5,756 nucleotides of DNA from an uncultured Shinella sp. (GCA_946886325.1 CAMPIK010000181.1:1-5756); one strand, 5' to 3'. Positions 1 through 5,184 are shown, counted from the stretch's first letter. Made by a program: numbers and translations. Notes: generated by a model not told the origin, from the letters alone.

Positions 1-65
1 TCGCCGAAGGCGACGGGGCGCTTGTATTCGTATCGGGTCGTGTGGTGGACGGAGAAGATCGGCAT
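1..65 (-). CDS. Transglutaminase-like family protein, N-terminus only (cut by window edge)
   Basis: Read on the minus strand from an ATG at 65, the sequence opens MPIFSVHHTTRYEY and continues KRPVAFG before leaving the window. The pattern of a beta strand, then H-T-T-x-Y-x-Y, then R-P-V-x-F-G is how bacterial transglutaminase-like proteins begin: an N-terminal beta domain precedes the Cys-His-Asp transglutaminase core. These proteins are usually annotated as transglutaminase-like or putative cysteine proteases of unknown substrate. An AAGGA lies about 12 nt upstream of the ATG on the minus strand (about 78-82), a somewhat long spacing for a Shine-Dalgarno. There is no signal peptide, consistent with a cytoplasmic protein. 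The gene diverges from the amino acid importer. Only 21 codons are visible, so the catalytic core is unseen and the call rests on the N-terminal signature alone. Confidence 0.72.
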   Translation of the reverse strand, partial: MPIFSVHHTTRYEYKRPVAFG

Positions 66-105
66 GGGAACGCTTGGTCCTTGCGCGCGAAAATGGATTG
101 GCCCC

Positions 106-128
106 GGATCGACCATTCGTCTCGATCC
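106..128. repeat. Inverted repeat GGATCGA-N9-TCGATCC
   Basis: Two perfect 7-bp arms (106-112 and 122-128) flank a 9-nt spacer. There is no T-run on either side, so it is unlikely to be a terminator. It lies 41 bp upstream of the minus-strand gene start and could be an operator for that gene. Its function is unknown. Confidence 0.45.
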
Positions 129-131
129 GTC

Positions 132-153
132 CGGGAAATCCGCGCTGTTCCCG
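132..153. repeat. Inverted repeat CGGGAA-N10-TTCCCG
   Basis: Perfect 6-bp arms lie at 132-137 and 148-153, directly after the preceding dyad. A further GGGAAC copy lies at 66-71, next to the minus-strand start codon. This could be a regulator site or chance in GC-rich DNA. Confidence 0.35.
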
Positions 154-210
154 TGACTGTAGCACCCGGCGCCGGCAATCCGCAGCTTTATTCCGCCTTC
201 GACGTGGTTT

Positions 211-321
211 TTGCGCATTCAAGAAGCATGCGCTCGCATCGCCTAAACAATGGGCAATCTGGCGGGCGGCGTCGTGCTTTTGAACAGATTGTATCCAATC
301 ATGGGGGTCTTGCGCATACAA
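211..321 (+). repeat. Direct repeat TTGCGCAT(T/A)CAA, two copies 99 bp apart
   Basis: Copy one is at 211-222 and copy two at 310-321; they match at 11 of 12 positions. Both are upstream of the importer operon in the same orientation. Such paired sites can be regulator binding sites, but no known motif is recognised here. Confidence 0.4.
287..300. promoter_or_regulatory. Candidate operator dyad GATTGTATCCAATC
   Basis: This is a 14-bp palindrome with a single mismatched pair near the centre: arms GATTG and CAATC around TATC. It resembles the TTGTATACAA-type sites bound by FCD-domain GntR regulators, which often control transporter operons in rhizobia. A further ATACAA half-site lies at 316-321. 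It sits about 90 bp upstream of the binding protein start. The link to GntR is inferred from resemblance only. Confidence 0.35.
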
Positions 322-390
322 ACGCGACGGGACGGGGAGTGGCACGAAGATTGCGTTTTGTCAGGCCGTGTTCACCGGAAAGGAATTCCC

Positions 391-1185
391 ATGCAAAGAC
401 GCCACTTTCTCGCCCTGCTCGGCGCAGCCGTTCTTCTCGCTTCGCCGCTGGCGACGCCACGGGTCGCCCATGCCGATGCGCTGGCCGGCATCATGGAGCG
501 CGGCGTGCTGCGTGTCGCCGTTCCGCAGGACTTTCCGCCCTTCGGAAGCGTCGGCACCGACATGGCGCCGCAGGGCTACGACATCGACATGGCGAACCTG
601 ATCGGCGAGAAGCTCGGCGTGAAGACCGAACTGGTGCCGGTGACGAGCGCCAACCGCATTCCCTATCTCCAGACCAACAAGGTCGATCTGGTGATCTCGA
701 GCCTCGGCAAGAATGCCGAGCGCGAGGCGGTGATCGACTTCACCACCGCCTATGCGCCCTTCTTCAACGGCGTCTTCGCGCCGGCGGACGTCACCGTCGC
801 CAAGGCGGAGGATCTGGCCGGCATGACGATCGGCGTGACGCGCGGCGCGATCGAGGATCTCGAACTGACGAAGATCGCGCCCTCGGACGCCACCATCAAG
901 CGCTACGAGGACAACAACGGCACGATCTCGGCGTTTCTCTCCGGTCAGGTCGAGATCGTGGCGACCGGCAACGTCGTTGCCGCCGCGATCCTTGAGAAGA
1001 ACCCGCCGAAGCGGCCCGAGATGAAGTTCCTGATCAAGAACTCGCCCTGCTACATCGGCCTCAACAAGAACGAGCCGGCGCTGGTCGAGAAGGTGAACGC
1101 GATCATCGCCGAGGCGAAGACGGACGGCTCGCTGAACGCCATTGCCCAGAAGTGGCTCGGCGACGACATCCCGGCCGACCTCTGA
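391..1185 (+). CDS. Polar amino acid ABC transporter substrate-binding protein
   Basis: A periplasmic solute-binding protein of the SBP_bac_3 family, 264 aa, typical for the family. It would capture an amino acid and deliver it to the permeases encoded downstream. Residues 1-28 are an export signal containing a twin-arginine motif (R3-R4-H-F-L) before the hydrophobic stretch, with likely cleavage after A-H-A (about residue 28). The mature protein opens with the family pattern of L-R-V-A-V and then D-F-P-P-F. The G-Y-D-I-D signature is at 62-66 and S-S-L-G followed by R111 is at 103-111; an arginine there normally grips the ligand carboxylate. ATG 391 was chosen because AAAGGA lies about 6 nt upstream and the signal peptide begins there. 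An in-frame ATG at 250 would bury the signal peptide. The substrate cannot be assigned: this family takes His, Arg/Lys, Glu/Gln, cystine or opines. Confidence 0.93.
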   Translation: MQRRHFLALLGAAVLLASPLATPRVAHADALAGIMERGVLRVAVPQDFPPFGSVGTDMAPQGYDIDMANLIGEKLGVKTELVPVTSANRIPYLQTNKVDLVISSLGKNAEREAVIDFTTAYAPFFNGVFAPADVTVAKAEDLAGMTIGVTRGAIEDLELTKIAPSDATIKRYEDNNGTISAFLSGQVEIVATGNVVAAAILEKNPPKRPEMKFLIKNSPCYIGLNKNEPALVEKVNAIIAEAKTDGSLNAIAQKWLGDDIPADL

Positions 1186-1191
1186 TCGCTT

Positions 1192-1221
1192 GTGCCGCCC
1201 TGCCCGAGGGCAGGGCGGCAC
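1192..1221 (+). terminator. Perfect 13-bp intercistronic hairpin (attenuator or mRNA stabiliser)
   Basis: Arms at 1192-1204 and 1209-1221 pair perfectly over 13 bp around a CGAG loop. It starts 6 nt after the binding protein stop and ends 32 nt before the permease start. No T-run follows (next bases CGCCATTTC), so full intrinsic termination is unlikely. In many importer operons such a structure blocks 3' exonucleases or partly terminates, giving more binding protein than membrane subunits. That role is inferred here. Confidence 0.7.
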
Positions 1222-1253
1222 CGCCATTTCATCCGGTGCGGGGGCGCTGACAC

Positions 1254-1925
1254 TTGGCCTACCAGTTCGATTTTCTCTGGCTGCTGGAATATTACCCGGT
1301 CCTCCTGAAGGGCATCCGCATCACGATCCAGTTGATCGCCATCGGCGCGGTCTTCGGCATCGCGCTCGGCATCGCCTGCGCCTGGGTCAGGGCGCTCGGG
1401 CCTGCCTGGCTGAAGCCTGTCGTCGCCGGCTATGTGGAACTCATCCGCAACACGCCGTTCCTGATCCAGCTCTTCTTCATCTTCTTCGGCCTGCCCTCGC
1501 TCGGCATCCAGATGAGCGAATTGACGGCGGCCAATCTCGCGATGATCGTCAATCTCGGCGCCTATAGCTGCGAGATCGTGCGCGCCGGCATCCAGGCGAC
1601 GCCGAAGGGCCAGTTCGAGGCGGGTGCCAGCCTCGCCATGACGCCCTTCCAGACGTTCTGGCATGTCGTGCTCATCCCTTCGCTCCAGCGCATCTGGCCG
1701 GCGCTCTCCTCGCAGGTCATCATCGTCATGCTCGGCTCGGCCGTCGTCTCGCAGATCGCCGCCGAAGACCTGACCTTTGCGGCAAACTTCATCCAGTCCC
1801 GCTCCTTCCGGGCCTTCGAGGCCTATTTCGTCACGACGATCATCTATCTGCTGCTGGCGATCCTGCTCCGGCAGGCCCTGCTCCTGGTCGGCGCGATGAT
1901 CTTTCCCCGGAGGGCCGCGCAATGA
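1254..1925 (+). CDS. Polar amino acid ABC transporter permease (first membrane subunit)
   Basis: An inner membrane permease of the HisM/GlnP type (223 aa, usual length) with about five hydrophobic segments, the clearest at residues 19-44, 92-110 and 190-217. It carries the family motif RNTPFLIQ at 65-72. The EAA cytoplasmic loop that docks on the ATPase runs from E122 to about residue 145 (E-A-G-A-S-L-A-M, ending L-I-P). The normally conserved glycine of that loop is alanine at 129. The start is a TTG at 1254: an in-frame TGA stop at 1248-1250 lies just upstream, and no internal ATG comes before residue 87, so TTG is the only start that keeps the first membrane segment. The ribosome binding site is poor (G-rich run about 8-14 nt upstream). 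The stop overlaps the next gene's ATG by ATGA, implying translational coupling. It should pair with the second permease as a heterodimer. Confidence 0.92.
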   Translation: MAYQFDFLWLLEYYPVLLKGIRITIQLIAIGAVFGIALGIACAWVRALGPAWLKPVVAGYVELIRNTPFLIQLFFIFFGLPSLGIQMSELTAANLAMIVNLGAYSCEIVRAGIQATPKGQFEAGASLAMTPFQTFWHVVLIPSLQRIWPALSSQVIIVMLGSAVVSQIAAEDLTFAANFIQSRSFRAFEAYFVTTIIYLLLAILLRQALLLVGAMIFPRRAAQ

Positions 1926-2581
1926 CCGAATTCACGCTCTGGGACATCCTGCGCAACCTGCTGCTCGCAACCCGCTGGACGATCGTGCTGTCGCTCGTCT
2001 CCTTCGTCGGCGGCGGTCTGGTCGGCCTGCTGCTGCTCTTCATGCGCATCGGCCGCGCCCGCATCGGCCGGGTGTTTGCGAAATATTACGTCGAGCTCTT
2101 CCAGGGCACGCCGCTCCTGATGCAGCTTTTCCTCGCCTTCTTCGGCCTCGGCCTCTTCGGCATCGACGTGCCGGCGTGGCTTGCCGCCGCCGTGGCACTC
2201 ATCCTCTGGACGGCGGCGTTCCTGACCGAAATCTGGCGCGGCTGCGTGCAGTCGATCGTCAAGGGCCAGTGGGAGGCCTCAGCCAGCCTCGGCATGGGCT
2301 ACATCCAGCAGATGCGCTACGTCATCCTGCCGCAGGCGCTGAAGCTCGCGATACCGCCGACCGTCGGCTTCTCGGTGCAGGTGGTGAAGGGCACGGCGCT
2401 CACCTCCATCATCGGCTTCGTCGAGCTTTCCAAGGCCGGCACGGTCGTCACCAATGCCACGTTCCAGCCCTTCATCGTCTACGGCCTCGTGGCGCTCATC
2501 TATTTCGCGCTCTGCTGGCCGCTGTCCAAATCGAGCCAGATCCTCGAAAGGAAGCTCAATGTCGCTCATCGAAATCACTGA
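1922..2581 (+). CDS. Polar amino acid ABC transporter permease (second membrane subunit)
   Basis: The second inner membrane permease of the importer, 219 aa. It has the family N-terminal half with hydrophobic segments near 18-41, 58-80 and 84-104 and QGTPLLMQ at 61-68 in place of RNTP. A canonical EAA loop runs at 118-143 (E-A-S-A-S-L-G-M, ending I-L-P-Q), with the conserved glycine present, unlike its partner. Further hydrophobic segments lie near 145-168 and 184-202. The ATG at 1922 overlaps the previous stop (ATGA) and has a strong GGAGGG at 1909-1914. The 3' end overlaps the ATPase gene by 23 bp. With the first permease it forms the translocation pathway through the inner membrane. Confidence 0.94.
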   Translation: MTEFTLWDILRNLLLATRWTIVLSLVSFVGGGLVGLLLLFMRIGRARIGRVFAKYYVELFQGTPLLMQLFLAFFGLGLFGIDVPAWLAAAVALILWTAAFLTEIWRGCVQSIVKGQWEASASLGMGYIQQMRYVILPQALKLAIPPTVGFSVQVVKGTALTSIIGFVELSKAGTVVTNATFQPFIVYGLVALIYFALCWPLSKSSQILERKLNVAHRNH

Positions 2582-3284
2582 GGTCCGCAAGAGCTTCGGC
2601 GACAACGAGGTGCTGAAGGGCATCAACATCGATGTCGAGCCGGGCGAGGTCATCGCCGTCATCGGCAAGAGCGGATCGGGCAAATCGACGCTGCTTCGCT
2701 GCATCAACGGGCTGGAAACGATCAACGGCGGCTCGATCGCGGTTGCCGGCGCGCAACTGCTTCCCGACGAGGTGCACCTCAAGGCGCTGCGGCTGAAGGT
2801 CGGCATGATCTTCCAGCAGTTCAACCTCTTCCCGCACCTGACGGCCGGCGGCAATGTCATGCTGTCGCAGATGGTGGTGAAGAAGGTTCCGAAGCCCGAA
2901 GCCGATGCGATGGCGCGCAAGATGCTGGAGCGCGTCGGCCTCGGCCACAAGTTCGACGCCTATCCGGACGAGCTTTCCGGCGGCCAGCAGCAGCGTGTGG
3001 CGATTGCCCGCGCACTCGCCATGCAGCCGATCGCGCTGCTCTGCGACGAGATCACCTCGGCGCTCGACCCCGAACTCGTCGCCGAGGTGCTGGCAGTGGT
3101 GCGCGAGCTTGCCGCCGAAGGCATGACGCTGATGATGGTGACGCACGAGATGAAATTCGCCCGCGACGTCTGCTCCCGCGTCGTCTTCATGCACCAGGGC
3201 CGCGTGCACGAGATCGGCCCGCCGGAGGCGGTCTTCGCAAACCCGCAGACGCCGGAACTTCGCCAGTTCATCGGCTTGCACTGA
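2559..3284 (+). CDS. Polar amino acid ABC transporter ATP-binding protein
   Basis: The cytoplasmic ATPase that powers the importer, 241 aa, the standard length for HisP/GlnQ-type subunits. The motifs are complete: Walker A GKSGSGKST at 36-44, Q-loop FQQFNLFPH at 85-93, signature LSGGQQQR at 139-146, Walker B with D163-E164, D-loop SALD at 167-170 and switch histidine H196 in VTHEM. After the catalytic glutamate the usual proline (DEPTSALD) is replaced by isoleucine (DEITSALD). ATG 2559 was chosen over an upstream in-frame ATG at 2454 because AAAGGA lies about 7 nt before it, the protein then starts MSLIEITEV as the family does, and the overlap with the permease is only 23 bp. It ends 9 bp from the convergent beta-lactamase stop. 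Confidence 0.95.
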   Translation: MSLIEITEVRKSFGDNEVLKGINIDVEPGEVIAVIGKSGSGKSTLLRCINGLETINGGSIAVAGAQLLPDEVHLKALRLKVGMIFQQFNLFPHLTAGGNVMLSQMVVKKVPKPEADAMARKMLERVGLGHKFDAYPDELSGGQQQRVAIARALAMQPIALLCDEITSALDPELVAEVLAVVRELAAEGMTLMMVTHEMKFARDVCSRVVFMHQGRVHEIGPPEAVFANPQTPELRQFIGLH

Positions 3285-3293
3285 CCGCGGCGC

Positions 3294-4121
3294 CTACCGG
3301 TCCTTCATGATTTCGGGCAGGGCCTGAAGCAGCGAATCGCGCGCGATGAAACCGCCCGGCTGGCCGAGCTTGCCCTCGCCGATGATCAGCCGCGCGAAGA
3401 CCACATGCTGGCCGTCCTTCTCCGCCCAGCCGACGAACCAGCCGAGCGGATTGCTGCGGTCGGTCTTGCCCTTTTCCCCGACCCATCCGCTGCCGGTCTT
3501 GCCCTGGATGGTCCAGCCGTCCGCTGCCTCGAAGCGCGGGGTGATGCGGTGGGTGAGGTCGTAGGCCTCGGTCGAAAGCGGCAGGGCCCGGATGAGGAAG
3601 CGTCGCAGAAAATTCGCCTGTTCGTCCGGGGAGATGACGAGGGACGAGACCAGCCAGGACTCGGTCAGCCCGTTGCCCTTGCCCGGGTCGCCGCTGACAT
3701 CGCCGTTCCCGTAGCCGAACTTGTCGATGTACTCGGCGAAACGATCCTCGCCGAGGCTTCGGGTCAATTCCTGGGAATACCAGAGGATCGAATCCTTCTC
3801 CCAGATCGTCGGATCGACGGTCTTGCGCTCGCGCTTCGGCCGGTCGAGTTCCGCCCGGTATGGCCATGCCGGGTTGTGCTCGTCGGCAAGAATGCCGGCG
3901 TCGTAGCCGATCATGGCGAGCGGCAGCTTGAAGGAGGACATCGGCGTGACGCGCCGGTCGCAGATGCCGTCCCGATGGAGCACGGTTGCCGTCACGGCAT
4001 CGAGAACGACGGTGCATTCGGCGACGATCCGGGGTGCCGCGGCCACTGGCGACCCCGTGAAGAAAGGCAGAGCCAAAGCGGAAATCATGCTGAGGATACG
4101 CATCCGTTTCGTCATTTTCAT
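3294..4121 (-). CDS. Class D (OXA-type) serine beta-lactamase
   Basis: A periplasmic enzyme that hydrolyses beta-lactam rings through an acyl-enzyme on an active-site serine; 275 aa with signal peptide, normal for class D. The signal peptide is about residues 1-28 (K/R-rich start, hydrophobic core, V-A-A-A-P junction). Class D motifs appear in order: S62-x-x-K65 (SSFK, with the lysine that is carboxylated in this class), S111-I-L113 as the S-x-V equivalent, Y137-G-N139, W156 in the WL position that shields the carboxylysine, K208-T-G210, and WFVGW at 228-232. Cysteines C36 and C54 in the mature N-terminus could form a disulphide. The order and the YGN motif favour class D over class A (which has SDN and an omega-loop ExxLN) and over class C (YxN). 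ATG 4121 has a modest purine-rich AGAGAAG about 8-9 nt upstream; M3 and M7 are alternative starts. It is divergent from ampR and probably induced by it. The spectrum cannot be predicted. Confidence 0.92.
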   Translation of the reverse strand: MKMTKRMRILSMISALALPFFTGSPVAAAPRIVAECTVVLDAVTATVLHRDGICDRRVTPMSSFKLPLAMIGYDAGILADEHNPAWPYRAELDRPKRERKTVDPTIWEKDSILWYSQELTRSLGEDRFAEYIDKFGYGNGDVSGDPGKGNGLTESWLVSSLVISPDEQANFLRRFLIRALPLSTEAYDLTHRITPRFEAADGWTIQGKTGSGWVGEKGKTDRSNPLGWFVGWAEKDGQHVVFARLIIGEGKLGQPGGFIARDSLLQALPEIMKDR

Positions 4122-4154
4122 CGTCCACTTCTCTGTTTCCAGGGTTCGGCATGA

Positions 4155-4183
4155 CGATAGAGGCGGTTGCTGCTGCCCCGCAA
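4155..4183 (-). promoter_or_regulatory. Candidate promoter of the beta-lactamase gene
   Basis: On the minus strand, TTGCGG (4178-4183) is followed after exactly 17 bp by CTATCG (4155-4160). This fits the alphaproteobacterial housekeeping pattern moderately well, with a weak -10 as expected for an activator-dependent gene. It would give a leader of about 27 nt before the ATG at 4121. Confidence 0.5.
4167..4183. promoter_or_regulatory. Candidate AmpR operator: dyad TTGC-N9-GCAA
   Basis: Perfect 4-bp arms lie at 4167-4170 and 4180-4183 in the middle of the divergent region. Each arm is also the first four bases of a candidate -35 box, one per strand. LysR-type regulators bind dyads of this sort upstream of, and overlapping, the -35 of the divergent target. 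The T-to-A spacing is T-N13-A or T-N15-A rather than the textbook T-N11-A, so this is a candidate rather than a clear match. Confidence 0.45.
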
Positions 4184-4195
4184 ACGATGATAACT
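4167..4195 (+). promoter_or_regulatory. Candidate promoter of ampR
   Basis: TTGCTG (4167-4172) is followed by GATAAC (4189-4194, 16-bp spacer) or ATAACT (4190-4195, 17-bp spacer). This would place the transcript start about 25 nt before the ATG at 4226. It overlaps the beta-lactamase promoter, so AmpR would be expected to repress its own synthesis. Confidence 0.45.
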
Positions 4196-4225
4196 CGACG
4201 CTGTCCCCAATTTTTCTAGGTCATC

Positions 4226-5113
4226 ATGGTCCGTCCGCATCTTCCGTTGAACGCCCTTCGCGCCTTCGAGGCCTCGGCCCGGCACCTGAGCTTCACGCGG
4301 GCCGCGATCGAGCTCTGCGTGACGCAGGCGGCCGTTAGCCATCAGGTCAAGCTGCTGGAGGAGCGGCTCGGCACGACGCTCTTCAAGCGCCTGCCGCGCG
4401 GCCTGCTGATCACGGCGGAGGGCGAGGCGCTGCTGCCGGTGCTGCGCGACAGTTTCGACCGCGTCGCCGACATGCTGGAGCGCTTCCAGGGCGGGCATTT
4501 GCGGGAGGTCCTGACGGTCGGGGCGGTCGGAACCTTCGCTGTCGGATGGCTCTTGCCGCGGCTCGACGATTTCCAGGAGAAGAACCCTTTCGTTGATCTC
4601 AGGCTCTCGACCAACAACAACCGCGTCGACATTGCCGCCGAAGGTCTCGACTATGCGATCCGCTTCGGCAACGGCGCCTGGCACGACACGGATGCCGAAG
4701 AGCTTTTCGAGGCGCCGCTGACGCCGCTCTGCATTCCCGAGATCGCGCGACGGCTGAAGACACCCGATGATCTCATCCAGGAGACGCTGCTGCGCTCCTA
4801 TCGCACGGACGAATGGACAAGCTGGCTGAAGGCGGCCGGCGCCTCCAACACCAATCCCGTGGTGAAGGGCATCGTCTTCGATTCCTCGCTCGGCATGATG
4901 GAGGCAGCCCTTCAGGGTGCGGGCGTCGCGCTTTGCCCGCCACGCATGTTCTCCCGTCATCTCGCCTCCGGCGCGATCCGCCAGCCCTTCAAGACCTACA
5001 CATCCCGCGGAAGCTACTGGCTGACCCGCCTCCAGTCCCGCCAGCCGACGCCGGCGATGCGGCTTTTCCGCGACTGGCTGGTGAACCTGGATGCGGAGCC
5101 GGTGGCCGGGTGA
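4226..5113 (+). CDS. ampR: AmpR-type LysR-family regulator of beta-lactamase
   Basis: A LysR-family DNA-binding regulator, 295 aa. The winged helix-turn-helix is in residues 7-66 (helix-turn-helix around 22-44, FTRAAIEL then AVSHQVKLLEE); the effector domain follows from about 92. From memory of Enterobacter/Citrobacter AmpR, the protein lines up without gaps: PLNALRAFEASARHLSFTRA at the start, then VGTFAVG, NNRVDIAAEGLDYAIR, GAWHDTDA, LLRSYRTDEW, FDSS and GSYWLTRLQSR. Positions known to matter in AmpR are kept at the same numbers: G102, T103, D135, S221 and Y264. S35 of the enterobacterial helix-turn-helix is alanine here. In known systems AmpR binds UDP-MurNAc-peptide as a repressor and anhydro-muropeptides as an activator. 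The start has a weak TAGG 5 nt upstream. The divergent class D gene is the obvious target. Confidence 0.9.
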   Translation: MVRPHLPLNALRAFEASARHLSFTRAAIELCVTQAAVSHQVKLLEERLGTTLFKRLPRGLLITAEGEALLPVLRDSFDRVADMLERFQGGHLREVLTVGAVGTFAVGWLLPRLDDFQEKNPFVDLRLSTNNNRVDIAAEGLDYAIRFGNGAWHDTDAEELFEAPLTPLCIPEIARRLKTPDDLIQETLLRSYRTDEWTSWLKAAGASNTNPVVKGIVFDSSLGMMEAALQGAGVALCPPRMFSRHLASGAIRQPFKTYTSRGSYWLTRLQSRQPTPAMRLFRDWLVNLDAEPVAG

Positions 5114-5155
5114 GGCACAGGTCGCCGTCGGCGGTTGGCAAACCGGTTCCGGCCA

Positions 5156-5184
5156 TTGCACCCCGTTGGCACATCCGCTAAGAG
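5156..5184 (+). promoter_or_regulatory. Candidate lysC promoter
   Basis: TTGCAC (5156-5161) is followed after 16-17 bp by CTAAGA/TAAGAG (5178-5184). This is a plausible housekeeping promoter about 60 bp upstream of the lysC ATG. A direct repeat GTTGGCA (5134-5140 and 5165-5171, 31 bp apart) flanks the -35. If correct, the hairpin at 5201-5218 lies in the lysC leader. Confidence 0.4.

Larger units (their letters stand above)
66..390. other. Divergent intergenic region, 325 bp, no gene seen
   Basis: This stretch lies between the divergent transglutaminase-like gene and the binding protein gene. I see no supportable gene: the frames open across it in either direction lack a ribosome binding site and family resemblance. 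It holds several dyads (106-128, 132-153, 287-300) and a near-identical 12-bp direct repeat (211-222 and 310-321), described separately. I could not find a convincing -35/-10 pair for either flanking gene, so the promoters are presumably here but unassigned. Confidence 0.6.

Noticed and set aside
250..390. Longer binding protein starting at ATG 250
   Set aside because: It would place 47 residues before the signal peptide and has no good ribosome site; ATG 391 has AAAGGA and a standard signal start.
42..995. Plus-strand open frame of 317 codons over the intergenic region and the binding protein gene
   Set aside because: It runs in a different frame from the binding protein, becomes Arg-rich low-complexity text and has no family resemblance.
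1192..1221. Intrinsic terminator separating the binding protein gene from the rest of the operon
   Set aside because: No T-run follows the stem and the downstream genes are clearly the same importer; attenuation or stabilisation is more likely than full termination.
2454..2558. ATPase start at ATG 2454
   Set aside because: It would overlap the second permease by 128 bp with non-family sequence; ATG 2559 has a good ribosome site and a family-like start.
3294..4121. Penicillin-binding or BlaR-type sensor protein instead of a beta-lactamase
   Set aside because: The protein is a single secreted domain of normal class D length with YGN and KTG motifs; it has no membrane sensor or metalloprotease part.
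3268..4152. Minus-strand open frame of 294 codons over the beta-lactamase
   Set aside because: It is a frame shadow: all class D motifs are in the other minus frame (3294-4121).
5167..5180. Sigma-54 promoter (TGGCAC element) upstream of lysC
   Set aside because: TGGCAC is present but the GC of the -12 element is 9 bp rather than 12 bp from the GG, so the spacing is wrong.
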